Source: Chloroflexota bacterium (GTDB lineage: Bacteria; Chloroflexota; Dehalococcoidia; Lucifugimonadales; Lucifugimonadaceae). Taken from it: 15,434 bases of DNA. The notes under the pieces were generated by a model. The model was not told where the DNA came from. It made no database searches and was given only the letters and a program-made list of their open reading frames with translations. Location: assembly GCA_002712125.1 (NCBI GenBank), contig PASL01000032.1, positions 15,497 to 30,930 of the forward strand, given 5' to 3'. The position numbers and the translations under genes were made by a program. Below are positions 1 to 8,193 of this stretch, one piece after another. Each line of letters opens with the position of its first letter. The stretch's first letter is position 1.

Positions 1-1428
1 GCTATCCCATTTATACTTGATAGTTTTGATATACCAATCTATGCCCCAGCAATGGCATGTGAATTACTTAGAAAAAAAATTTATCGAAGTAGAACTGATA
101 TTTCCCCTAAAATATTTTTAACAAAAGAAGATAATAAATATAAATTAGGTGATATGAGTTTTGAATTATTTCCTGTCTCCCATTCAATTCCAGATTCTTA
201 CGGTATATTGATTAATACCCCTTGTGGAAATATTGTTCATTCAGGAGATTTCAAGTTTGATAAAAAACCAACAATAGGCAATGAGTACAGAACCAATATA
301 AATCATCTAAAAAAGATACTAAAAGATGAAATCATGGTTTTAATGTCTGATTCTACTAACGCAGAAGAGGAAGGATATTCTATATCCGAACAAGAAGTAA
401 AAAAATCTATAAACTCTATTATTAAGTCCCATAATAATAGAATAATTATTTCTACATTTGCATCTCAAATCTCAAGAAATAAAATTATCTCTGATGCGTG
501 TATAAAATATAATAAAAAATTATGTATTGTTGGTAAAAGTATGATTGATAATACAAAAATAGCCAAAAATCTAGGTCACATTAAATCATATGAAGATTTA
601 ATTATAAGACAAGATCAAATAAATAATTTAAATCAAAACAATCTGGTAATTTTAACAACTGGTAGCCAAGGAGAAAAACAATCAGGATTAGTAAGGATTG
701 CTAATAATAATCATAAAAATATACAAATTAAAGATGGAGACACCGTAGTCATTTCAGCCAGTACAATTCCAGGAAACGAAGTTCAAGTAAATGATGCAAT
801 TAATAAATTGCTCAAACTAGGCGCTAAAGTTATAACAGATAAAAATCATACAATTCATGCATCTGGTCACGCATATAAAAACGAACTTAAGGAATTAATT
901 AATACTGTTAAACCAAAATTCTTTGTACCTGTTCACGGTGAACTTAAGATGCAAATAGCTCATGGTAAAATTGCAGAAAGCGAAAATATTAATAAAGAAA
1001 ATATATTTATACTAGAAAACGGTGAAGTTTTACTCTTAAAAGATAAGAAACTAAACAAAAATGGCAAAGTTCCTGCAGAAAATATACTTATAGATGGAAA
1101 AAATTTAATATATGAAGATGATGAAATCATAAAAGAAAGAAATCAAATTTATAAAAACGGATTAATATTAGTTACAATTTTATTTGATTCAAAATATAAG
1201 TTATCTAAAATAGTTGATCTAATGTCATATGGAGTAATTATAGATGACTCATATGAAAATATTAAATATATCAAAGATTCTTTAGAACAAAACATTAATA
1301 GCAGTATAAAAAAACAACCAAAAAATAAAAAAAATGAGAACTTCATAAAAGAATATTCTGCTAACTTTTTGAGGCAAAAACTTGATATAAAATCAAAAAT
1401 TATTGTGAGTTTGGTGAATAATGACTAA
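1..1428 (+). CDS. rnj: Ribonuclease J, 5'-truncated by the window edge
   Basis: Metallo-beta-lactamase/beta-CASP ribonuclease with endo- and 5'-to-3' exonuclease activity in mRNA decay and rRNA maturation (family knowledge). The frame is open from base 1, and residues before the first ATG at 52 still match the family, so the gene begins upstream. The visible 475 residues compare with about 550 in the family, so roughly 80 are missing, including the N-terminal HxHxDH metal motif. Visible landmarks are SHSIPDS, HSGDFKFD (His codon 238, Asp codon 247), the beta-CASP segment STFASQISR, TTGSQGE, SASTIPGNE, HASGH (codons 856-870) and VPVHGE (925-942). The C-terminal domain follows from about base 1080. 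The stop overlaps the ftsK start by 8 bases, suggesting translational coupling. Which RNase J paralogue (J1 or J2) this is cannot be told. Confidence 0.95.
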   Translation, partial: AIPFILDSFDIPIYAPAMACELLRKKIYRSRTDISPKIFLTKEDNKYKLGDMSFELFPVSHSIPDSYGILINTPCGNIVHSGDFKFDKKPTIGNEYRTNINHLKKILKDEIMVLMSDSTNAEEEGYSISEQEVKKSINSIIKSHNNRIIISTFASQISRNKIISDACIKYNKKLCIVGKSMIDNTKIAKNLGHIKSYEDLIIRQDQINNLNQNNLVILTTGSQGEKQSGLVRIANNNHKNIQIKDGDTVVISASTIPGNEVQVNDAINKLLKLGAKVITDKNHTIHASGHAYKNELKELINTVKPKFFVPVHGELKMQIAHGKIAESENINKENIFILENGEVLLLKDKKLNKNGKVPAENILIDGKNLIYEDDEIIKERNQIYKNGLILVTILFDSKYKLSKIVDLMSYGVIIDDSYENIKYIKDSLEQNINSSIKKQPKNKKNENFIKEYSANFLRQKLDIKSKIIVSLVNND

Positions 1429-3577
1429 TTCAAAATATATTTTTTTAATTAAATTTACAATGCTAATTATTGCAAGCATTGTTATAACTTATTTATATTT
1501 TATTAGAAATCTAGAAGAAATGAAGGAATTTTTTGGTTGGTCATTTATTCCTTCAATTCTCATTATATTTCCAATAATAATAAATATTTTTTATAGAAAA
1601 TTTCTTCGTTTTTTGAAGTATCAAATTAGTTTCATTCTAATATGTGTGAGTTTGTCTGGAATTTTAGGTATTTTTTATGCCCCAATTGGTTCATTCTCAG
1701 GTGAATCTATAGGAGGAGAGTTAGGTATATTTATATCAAGATCATACATGAATTGGAATAGATTTGATGTTTCATTAATAGACTATCTTATTTCATGGAT
1801 AAGAGTAATAATATTTATATTATTGGCTATATCTCTATTGAGACCAAAACTGATAAGAATCTTGGCTTTTTATATCTTTAAATTATCCACCAAATCCTCA
1901 GTTAAGCTTTTATTAATTGGAATAAAATTATCTAAATATACAATAATTAATATTATTAACATAATTACAAAAAAAAGTAATATCCCCGATGATTATGAAA
2001 CAGAAACTTATCCAAGAGAAATAACTAATAAAAACGATTTACCCAAAAAAGAGCCAATAATAGAATCAAATAAATCTAAAGATGCTCAGATTATAAAAAA
2101 TGATTTAATCTCAGATAAACCTGAAGAAAATATTATAAAACCTGACGAAATACCCATTTACATTAGCCATGAATGGAACATACCTAGTCTTGAAAACCTC
2201 AAGAGGCCATTACCTGGAGGTATATCTGAATCAGAAGTTCAATTAACAAGTAAGAAAATAGAGTCCTCATTAAAACAGTTTGGAATTGAAGTTACTGTTG
2301 ACCAAGTAAAAAAAGGTCCAACTGTGACTATGTATGGGCTAAGTCCAGGGTGGAAAGGAAAAACAGATGAAAAAATTGGTCAAAGAGTTAGAGTTGACAC
2401 AATATTAAATCGAGAAAAAGATATTGCACTTTCATTAGCTTCTCCAAACTTAAGATTTGAAGCACCTGTACCTGGAGAATCCGTGGTAGGTATTGAAGTT
2501 CCAAATAAATCTCCTAATGAGGTAACTTTGAGATCAATAATGGATACAGCCCAATGGAAAGAATTTGCAAATGACAATCCACTGCCTGTTCCATTAGGTC
2601 TCGGTTCAGGGGGAGAATCTGTAATGACTGATTTGTCAAAAATGCCTCATACTTTAGTTGCAGGTTCTACAGGATCAGGTAAAAGTGTTTGCATGAATAG
2701 CATTATCACAGGATTAATAATGACAAAAACTCCTGACGATCTAAGAATAGTCATGATAGATCCTAAAAGAGTAGAACTTACGCCGTACGAGGGAATACCA
2801 CATCTTTACACGCCTGTTGTAGTAGAAGCTGACCAAGCAGTGATTGTCTTGAAATCATTAGTTAAAGAAATGATGGATAGATTTAAGATTTTAGAAAACT
2901 TTGGGGTAAAAAATATACTAACTTTTAATAAAAAATCCGAGTCTAAAATGCCATACCTAGTCATATTAGTAGATGAGCTTGCAGACCTAATGCTTAGCGC
3001 ATCAGGTGAAGTAGAGAGATTATTAGTGAGACTTGCTCAATTAGGGCGAGCTACTGGAGTACATTTAGTTGTAGCAACACAAAGACCATCGGTAGATGTA
3101 GTAACAGGTCTAATTAAGGCTAATTTTCCTAGTAGAATATCATTTGCTGTGATGTCACAGATTGATTCAAGAACAATTTTAGATAGTGTTGGAGCAGATA
3201 AATTATTAGGTAAAGGTGATATGTTATTTAAGCCTATAGATAAACCTAAACCATCAAGGGTTCAAGGCGCTTTTGTTTCTGATATAGAAGTGGATTCAGT
3301 AGTTAAGTTATGGAAGAAAAACACCTACCCAAACATGAAATACTTAGAGATAAGTAATAACGATGAGAGCGGAATTAATAACATAGAAATATCAGAAAAT
3401 GACTCACTATTTAATAATGCTTTAGAACTAAGTAAATCTCAAAAAACTTTATCTGTATCTTTTCTTCAAAGAAGACTCAGAATTGGCTATCCAAGAGCAG
3501 CTAGACTAATGGATGAGTTAGAAGAAGCCGGAGTTGTAGGCCCAGGGGAGCCAGGCAAAGCTCGCCCAGTAATTTAA
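1421..3577 (+). CDS. ftsK: DNA translocase FtsK/SpoIIIE
   Basis: Membrane-anchored hexameric ATPase that pumps chromosome ends through the closing septum. The N-terminus has about four hydrophobic segments (near residues 6-28, 41-60, 68-88 and 120-141). A short charged linker (about 190-250) is followed by the alpha/beta motor from about residue 255. Walker A is GSTGSGKS at 415-422 with Lys421, Walker B is LVILVD ending at Asp518 with Glu519, and the ATQRPSVDVVTG signature comes after. Residues 661-718 are the winged-helix gamma domain, which in the family reads polar KOPS/SRS sequences. At 718 residues the linker is short, as in SpoIIIE-type proteins rather than E. coli FtsK. Start ATG 1421 overlaps the RNase J stop; a weak GGTG lies six bases upstream. 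The pairing with RNase J is seen in other Chloroflexota (from memory, not checked). Confidence 0.96.
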   Translation: MTNSKYIFLIKFTMLIIASIVITYLYFIRNLEEMKEFFGWSFIPSILIIFPIIINIFYRKFLRFLKYQISFILICVSLSGILGIFYAPIGSFSGESIGGELGIFISRSYMNWNRFDVSLIDYLISWIRVIIFILLAISLLRPKLIRILAFYIFKLSTKSSVKLLLIGIKLSKYTIINIINIITKKSNIPDDYETETYPREITNKNDLPKKEPIIESNKSKDAQIIKNDLISDKPEENIIKPDEIPIYISHEWNIPSLENLKRPLPGGISESEVQLTSKKIESSLKQFGIEVTVDQVKKGPTVTMYGLSPGWKGKTDEKIGQRVRVDTILNREKDIALSLASPNLRFEAPVPGESVVGIEVPNKSPNEVTLRSIMDTAQWKEFANDNPLPVPLGLGSGGESVMTDLSKMPHTLVAGSTGSGKSVCMNSIITGLIMTKTPDDLRIVMIDPKRVELTPYEGIPHLYTPVVVEADQAVIVLKSLVKEMMDRFKILENFGVKNILTFNKKSESKMPYLVILVDELADLMLSASGEVERLLVRLAQLGRATGVHLVVATQRPSVDVVTGLIKANFPSRISFAVMSQIDSRTILDSVGADKLLGKGDMLFKPIDKPKPSRVQGAFVSDIEVDSVVKLWKKNTYPNMKYLEISNNDESGINNIEISENDSLFNNALELSKSQKTLSVSFLQRRLRIGYPRAARLMDELEEAGVVGPGEPGKARPVI

Positions 3578-3633
3578 TCTTAACTAAATAAATATATACT
3601 TATAAATTAGAGATTACATTAAGGAATTGATTT

Positions 3634-5415
3634 TTGAATAAAGTGACTGATCTATTTCCAGATAAAGAACCAAAAAAAGAAAAACAAATAAAACTTGAGG
3701 AATTATTAGAATCTTGCTTGCACTGTGACTTTGAATTAAAAAGTTCAAAAATTTATCAAAGATATAGAATATGCCCAAACTGCAATTATCATTTTTCAAT
3801 ATCAGCTAGGCGCAGGCTAGCAACTTTGATTGACAAAAATAGTTTTAATGAAACAAGTAAATGGGTTCAATCATTAGACCCAATAGAATTTTCGCCAAGA
3901 ATTTCATATAGAGTTAGACTCGTGCAAGATAAAATTCGTACTGGACTTAATGAAGCTATTATAACTGGAACTTGCAGAATAGATGATAGAGAAGTTGTAA
4001 TGATTGTAATTGATTCAAGTTTTTTAGGAGGCTCTATGGGAGTTGTGGTGGGAGAAAAAGTGACATTAGCTCTAGAATTAGCAAAAAGAAAAAAAATACC
4101 ATGTATATGCGCTGTAAGTTCGAGTGGAACTAGATTACAAGAAGGTGTTTTTTCATTATTGCAGATGGCAAAAACATCTTTCGCTGTGCGTTCACTAAAG
4201 GATGCAAATATTCCTTTTATAACTATATTAAGTAATCCAACAACCGGACAAATTTTTAGTAGTTTTGCCTCATTATCAGACATAATTATCTCCGAACCAA
4301 ATGCTCAAATAGGGTTTTCATCTCTGGGAGAAATAACAGAATTTGATAAAAATAAAAAAAACTATCCTCACACATCAGAAACTTTTATTAAGTTTGGGCA
4401 AATAGATAAAATATTAAATCGAAATAAAATTAAGACTAATTTAAGTTTATTGCTTGATTTACTTTCCCCAAATCATACAGTTAGTTCAATTAAAATTCGT
4501 AAAGAAAATATAAAAAAGAATTTACCCTATAAGTCGCCCGAAGAAATTATAAAATTATCTAGAAATAAAAATAGACCAAAATCTAGATATTACATAGAAA
4601 ATATTTTTACAAACTTTTTTGAACTACATGGAGATAGAATTTCATATGACGACCAATCAATAATAACTGGTATAGGAAAAATTTCTGGAATAAGTGTAAT
4701 GATTATTGCACAAGAAAAATCTGAAAAAAATATTAAGCGTAAAAGTTCATCAGGAGCTCAATCAGGAGAAATAACACCATCTGGATTCAGAAAAGCAACA
4801 AGGGCTATTAATTTAGCAGAATTATTCAAAATACCTTTAGTAAGTTTTGTTGATACTCCAGGACCTGCACTAGGAATGGAAATGGAAAAATTAGGTTTAT
4901 CTAATTCAGTATCAAATATGATAGACCAAATTGGCAAAGTAAATACCCCTTCTATTTCATTAATTATAGGTGAAGGAGGATCTGAAGCTGCATTAGCATT
5001 TTCGATAACTGATAAAGTCTTAATGCTTGAAAATGCTATATATACTCCAATTATTCCTGAAAAAGGGGCTAAAACAGAAATGAAAGATCAGAATAAGATT
5101 TCTGAAATAGCTGAATCACTTAAATTAACTGCCTCAGATTGTTTAGACTCAGGAATAATTGATAAAATTATATCTGAACCTAGGGATGGAGCACACAGCA
5201 ACCCATCAGAGACATCAAAACTATTAAAAATCACATTAAGTAATGAACTTTTTGCTATAAATAAAATTCATATAAAGACCTTAAGAAATAGAAGAAAGAA
5301 AAAATATAGAAACATAGGTGAGTTTGGGAGTAAATTTTTACAAACTGTGAAAACTGAATCTAAAATTTTTCAGGCAGGAATTAAAGCAAGTATAAAAGCT
5401 TTAAGAGAAAATTAA
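3634..5415 (+). CDS. accDA: Fused acetyl-CoA carboxylase carboxyltransferase, beta (AccD) + alpha (AccA)
   Basis: Would transfer CO2 from carboxybiotin to acetyl-CoA, giving malonyl-CoA for fatty acid synthesis. The start is TTG 3634, supported by AAGGA at 3621-3625 eight bases upstream; no ATG lies nearby. Residues 28, 31, 47 and 50 are the four cysteines of the AccD zinc ribbon. The AccD crotonase fold runs to about residue 280, and the AccA half starts near 305 (FFELHGDRISYDD, SGFRKATRA, LKLTASDCLDSGIID, GAHSNP). Several core motifs differ from the textbook family: SSSGTRLQEG at 162-171 instead of a GGARMQEG-like motif, DTPGPALG at 407-414 instead of DTPGAYPG, and GEGGSEAALA at 446-455 instead of GEGGSGGALA. 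Fused carboxyltransferases are known in several phyla. Substrate specificity for acetyl-CoA is likely but not proven. No biotin carboxylase or carrier gene is adjacent. Confidence 0.88.
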   Translation: MNKVTDLFPDKEPKKEKQIKLEELLESCLHCDFELKSSKIYQRYRICPNCNYHFSISARRRLATLIDKNSFNETSKWVQSLDPIEFSPRISYRVRLVQDKIRTGLNEAIITGTCRIDDREVVMIVIDSSFLGGSMGVVVGEKVTLALELAKRKKIPCICAVSSSGTRLQEGVFSLLQMAKTSFAVRSLKDANIPFITILSNPTTGQIFSSFASLSDIIISEPNAQIGFSSLGEITEFDKNKKNYPHTSETFIKFGQIDKILNRNKIKTNLSLLLDLLSPNHTVSSIKIRKENIKKNLPYKSPEEIIKLSRNKNRPKSRYYIENIFTNFFELHGDRISYDDQSIITGIGKISGISVMIIAQEKSEKNIKRKSSSGAQSGEITPSGFRKATRAINLAELFKIPLVSFVDTPGPALGMEMEKLGLSNSVSNMIDQIGKVNTPSISLIIGEGGSEAALAFSITDKVLMLENAIYTPIIPEKGAKTEMKDQNKISEIAESLKLTASDCLDSGIIDKIISEPRDGAHSNPSETSKLLKITLSNELFAINKIHIKTLRNRRKKKYRNIGEFGSKFLQTVKTESKIFQAGIKASIKALREN

Positions 5416-6417
5416 ATTTTCTGGTTGAATACCATTCAATGTTTTTTTAGCATTTTCAAAAGCAAACAAAATTCTTCTATCTACACTTTCCTCAGATGAG
5501 CCTGCAAGATGAGGTGTTATAACGCAATTATCCAACTTCAGTAACTCAGAATTTTTACTAATTGGCTCAACTTCTGTCACATCAAGAGCAGCACCTAAAA
5601 TTTGATCACTTTTTAAAGCTTTTATAAGCGATTTTTCATCGTGGACAGGACCTCTACATGTATTTATAAATATGGAATCTTTTTTCATCAATCCAAACTC
5701 TTTAGCACTAAACAAACCTCTGGTTTCCTGTGATAAAGGAACATGAACTGAAACAATGTCAGAAATTTTTAATAATTCTTCAAAGGATATTTTTTTTATA
5801 TTTAATTCATCTTCAAGTTTAGGAAATTCCTTTATATCATTATAAAAAATATTAACATCGAAACCTTTAAGTAATTTAGCTACTTTTGACCCTATGTTAC
5901 CTAATCCAACTATTCCTATATTCTTTCCTGTAATTTCACGAACATTTCCATAAGGGCCAGTAATTGCTTTTTTCATCCAAAGGTCTGATTTTACTCCCTC
6001 TACAGCCTGAGATAATCTTTTATATAACATCATAATAAGTGCTATAGTATGTTCCGCAACTGAATTAGAAATAGCAGGTGAATTACCACAAATATTTATA
6101 CCTAGCTGACTAATAGCATCAATATCCCATCCATCAAAACCGGCGCTTAGTAGTTGTATATGTCGCAGATTTGTTAATTTTTTTAACATTTCTATGCTAA
6201 GTAATTCGCCATTGCAAATTATCACCTCAGCATCAATCATTTGGTCAAGATTTTTTTCAAAACCATCCCTTATTTTTGCAGAGTTAGAGTAGTCTTCTTC
6301 TCCAGAAAATAAAAATTTACAACTTAAGTTATCTAAACATAATTCTTTTGCTCTGTCACTTCTACTAAGAGTTCTACCTTTGTCATTTTTGCTGTAGAAT
6401 ACTAATTTTTCTCCCAT
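5401..6417 (-). CDS. D-isomer-specific 2-hydroxyacid dehydrogenase
   Basis: NAD(P)-dependent oxidoreductase interconverting a 2-keto acid and a D-2-hydroxy acid (glyoxylate/hydroxypyruvate reductase and phosphoglycerate dehydrogenase superfamily). The 338 residues hold the split substrate-binding domain (about 1-115 and 305-338) around a Rossmann core. The nucleotide loop is GLGNIG at 171-176, with Asp194 ending the next strand, which favours NAD over NADP. The catalytic triad is visible: Arg255 in NTCRG, Glu284 in DVTEVEP and His303 in TPHLAGS. No C-terminal ACT domain is present, so this is not a full-length SerA type. ATG 6417 is preceded by GAGGT seven bases upstream. It is a lone gene on this strand; its last 15 bases overlap the 3' end of accDA. 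The substrate cannot be read from sequence. Confidence 0.92.
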   Translation of the reverse strand: MGEKLVFYSKNDKGRTLSRSDRAKELCLDNLSCKFLFSGEEDYSNSAKIRDGFEKNLDQMIDAEVIICNGELLSIEMLKKLTNLRHIQLLSAGFDGWDIDAISQLGINICGNSPAISNSVAEHTIALIMMLYKRLSQAVEGVKSDLWMKKAITGPYGNVREITGKNIGIVGLGNIGSKVAKLLKGFDVNIFYNDIKEFPKLEDELNIKKISFEELLKISDIVSVHVPLSQETRGLFSAKEFGLMKKDSIFINTCRGPVHDEKSLIKALKSDQILGAALDVTEVEPISKNSELLKLDNCVITPHLAGSSEESVDRRILFAFENAKKTLNGIQPENLIFS

Positions 6418-6589
6418 AATTCAAACCTCTAAACTTTTTTTGATAATAAACATAAAATAATTTATTATATAATTATTATAACTTTGAATAACTAAACTTG
6501 CTGATAAAAATATTTATCAAGCATTAACAACAAAATATCTTTCGATTTATTTATGATTTTTTGTTGCTTATTATATAAAAAAGTAAATT
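6418..6589. promoter_or_regulatory. Divergent intergenic spacer between the dehydrogenase gene and thiG
   Basis: These 172 bases must hold the promoters for both the leftward dehydrogenase gene and the rightward thi genes. The spacer is extremely AT-rich, with several TATAAT-like hexamers (for example 6464-6469 and 6475-6480, read leftward), but none has a convincing -35 partner. No Shine-Dalgarno precedes thiG; a TATTAT at 6569-6574 would give a very short leader. No thi-box (TPP riboswitch) signature is visible. Confidence 0.5.
6500..6522. repeat. AT-rich inverted repeat in the divergent spacer, possible operator
   Basis: TGATAAA at 6502-6508 and TTTATCA at 6513-6519 are perfect complements around a 4-base AATA loop. 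The stem extends by two further GC pairs if one bulged A (6520) is allowed. It sits near the middle of the divergent spacer, where an operator for either gene could lie. No T-run follows, so a terminator is unlikely. Confidence 0.35.
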
Positions 6590-7360
6590 ATGAATGATCA
6601 ATTAATTATTGCAGGAAAAAAATTTAATTCACGTCTTATGACTGGTACTGGTAAGCATAAGTCCAAAGAAGATCTACTAAAATCTATCAAAAGTTCTGAA
6701 ACTGAGATTATAACAGTTGCGATTGGTCGCATTGACTTGAAAGACCCGCATAAAAAAAATTTACTAGATCATATAAACTGGAATGACTATCAAATTTTAC
6801 CTAACACTGCTGGATCTAAAACAGCCGAAGAGGCTGTATATATAGCAAAACTAGCTAGAGAAGTAACAGGATCAAATTGGATAAAGATTGAGGTTATACC
6901 TGATTCAAAATATCTTCTACCTGATCCAATTGGAACACTAAAAACAGCAGAAATATTAATAAAAGAAGGATTTGTTTGCCTACCATATATTGGTGCTGAT
7001 CCAGTTTTGGCAAAAAAATTAGAAGATATTGGTTGCGCCACTGTTATGCCATTAGGATCACCCATTGGATCGGGAAGAGGTGTTTTGGCACTCGAAGAAA
7101 TACAAATAATTATTGAACAATCGAAAATCCCTGTAGTGGTTGATGCCGGATTAGGTGTTCCATCAGATGCATCAAAAGTCATGGAAAATGGAGCTGATGC
7201 AGTTCTAGTAAATACAGCAATATCACAATCAAATGATCCTGAATTGATGGGGGAAGCATTTAAACTTGGAGTAAAAGCAGGAAGAAAATCTTTTATGGCA
7301 GGCAGAATACCTCAAACCTTAGTTGCAAATCCAAGTAGCCCTCAAGAAGGAATAAAATAA
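6590..7360 (+). CDS. thiG: Thiazole synthase ThiG
   Basis: Builds the thiamin thiazole ring from 1-deoxy-D-xylulose 5-phosphate, dehydroglycine and the sulfur carried on the ThiS thiocarboxylate. The 256 residues cover the whole (beta/alpha)8 barrel at normal family length. Lys99 in WIKIEV matches the lysine that forms the imine with the substrate; Glu101 and Asp185 (VDAGLGVPSDA) match the conserved acidic residues. The phosphate-binding loops MPLGSPIGSGRG (153-164) and VNTAIS are intact. ATG 6590 has no recognisable Shine-Dalgarno and fits the family N-terminus. It heads a run with the ThiE/TenI-like gene 3 bases downstream and then thiS, its direct partner. ThiF, ThiO/ThiH and ThiC are not in this window. 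Confidence 0.96.
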   Translation: MNDQLIIAGKKFNSRLMTGTGKHKSKEDLLKSIKSSETEIITVAIGRIDLKDPHKKNLLDHINWNDYQILPNTAGSKTAEEAVYIAKLAREVTGSNWIKIEVIPDSKYLLPDPIGTLKTAEILIKEGFVCLPYIGADPVLAKKLEDIGCATVMPLGSPIGSGRGVLALEEIQIIIEQSKIPVVVDAGLGVPSDASKVMENGADAVLVNTAISQSNDPELMGEAFKLGVKAGRKSFMAGRIPQTLVANPSSPQEGIK

Positions 7361-7363
7361 TAA

Positions 7364-7993
7364 TTGAAACAGCATAGTTTTCCTATAGTATCTTTGATAA
7401 CAGATACATCTGTTTATCAAAATAAAGAAAAAATGGTAGATAACATAGCTCAAGCCATTAATATTGGAATCAATATGGTTCAGATTAGAGAAAAAAAACT
7501 CCTGAATGAGGAGAAAAAAAAACTTATTAAAAAAATTATCGTCAAAACAAATAATAAACCAATAATCATTATTAATGATGAATACGAATTATGTAAAGAA
7601 TTTAATATAGATGGTATTCACATACCAGAAAAAAAAGTTGAACAAATAAAAAATCTCAAATCAAAACTTAATAATGATCAAATAATTGGTTGTTCTATTC
7701 ATTCCTTAGAATCTGCTATTTTAGCCGAAAAACTTGGTGCAGATTATTTACAGTTTGGAAGCATTTTTAAAACAAAATCTCATCCAGGACAAGAACCTTT
7801 AGGGCTCAAAGAGCTTAAGAAAATTACTGAAAATATAAATTTACCCGTAATTGCAGTAGGAGGTATAAACGAAAAAAATTGTTTATTACCACTTCAAAAG
7901 GGGGCGTATGGCATTGCTTCAATAAGATCTTTTTCAAAGCAAATTACATCAAAAAAAATTATTGACAAATTAAATAATGGAGAAATAAATTGA
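7364..7993 (+). CDS. tenI/thiE: ThiE/TenI-family protein, more likely thiazole tautomerase TenI
   Basis: TIM-barrel protein of 209 residues in the thiamin-phosphate synthase superfamily. It keeps VQIREK (Gln40, Arg42, Lys44), IINDE (Asn71, Asp72) and the phosphate loops near 165-168 and 183-189. The second ThiE metal ligand, the Asp of HxGQED, is missing: the segment reads HIPEKKV (86-92), with Lys at the Asp position. A GCSIHSLESA block (109-118) puts His113 where Bacillus TenI has its catalytic histidine. TenI aromatises the ThiG product; ThiE joins the pyrimidine and thiazole halves. Location between thiG and thiS fits either role. The start is TTG 7364, 3 bases after thiG, with AAGAAGG about 13 bases upstream. 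Family membership is sure; the TenI assignment is an inference at about 0.65. Confidence 0.88.
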   Translation: MKQHSFPIVSLITDTSVYQNKEKMVDNIAQAINIGINMVQIREKKLLNEEKKKLIKKIIVKTNNKPIIIINDEYELCKEFNIDGIHIPEKKVEQIKNLKSKLNNDQIIGCSIHSLESAILAEKLGADYLQFGSIFKTKSHPGQEPLGLKELKKITENINLPVIAVGGINEKNCLLPLQKGAYGIASIRSFSKQITSKKIIDKLNNGEIN

Positions 7994-8193
7994 TAGAAAT
8001 TTTAATTAATGGTGAAAAAAATAATTTTGAAAGTTCTGTTTCAATTTCAGAATTAATTATTATAAAAAACCTAGAAAATTTATCAGTAGCAGTGGCATTA
8101 AACTCTGAGATTATAAATAAAAGTGATTTTAATGTAACCTTCATAAAAGAGGGAGATAAATTAGATATAGTAAAACCAGTTGGTGGAGGATAA
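7990..8193 (+). CDS. thiS: Sulfur carrier protein ThiS
   Basis: Ubiquitin-like sulfur carrier of 67 residues. The C-terminus VGGG carries the Gly-Gly that is adenylated by ThiF and converted to a thiocarboxylate, the sulfur donor for ThiG. Family landmarks are the short beta-grasp core, VAVALNSEII (residues 33-42, the usual VAVxxN) and the terminal GDKLDIVKPVGGG. The start TTG at 7990 overlaps the stop TGA of the preceding gene by one TTGA tetranucleotide, indicating translational coupling and supporting this start. The last codons also form the ribosome-binding site of the next gene. A C-terminus ending exactly at Gly-Gly is essential for function and is intact. Confidence 0.93.
   Translation: MIEILINGEKNNFESSVSISELIIIKNLENLSVAVALNSEIINKSDFNVTFIKEGDKLDIVKPVGGG
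8185..8189 (+). promoter_or_regulatory. Shine-Dalgarno GGAGG for the MFS gene, inside the thiS Gly-Gly codons
   Basis: The final thiS codons GGT GGA GGA TAA contain GGAGG, four bases before the TTG start of the downstream MFS gene. The strong match supports TTG 8194 as the start despite the rare codon and short spacing. Because thiS must end in Gly-Gly, protein function and translation signal share the same bases. Confidence 0.75.

Noticed and set aside
52..54. ATG as the true start of the RNase J gene
   Set aside because: The frame stays open to base 1 and the 17 residues before the ATG match the family, and the N-terminal metal motif is missing; the gene is cut by the window edge.
3867..4283. 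Long open frame on the minus strand within accDA (138 codons)
   Set aside because: It lies wholly inside a well-supported gene, has no recognisable protein features and no ribosome site.
6418..6589. TPP riboswitch upstream of thiG
   Set aside because: No CTGAGA or ACCTGATC-type thi-box elements are visible, and the spacer is almost entirely A and T.
6790..7182. Open frame on the minus strand within thiG (130 codons)
   Set aside because: It lies wholly inside thiG, which shows clear conserved motifs; the reverse frame has no family resemblance.
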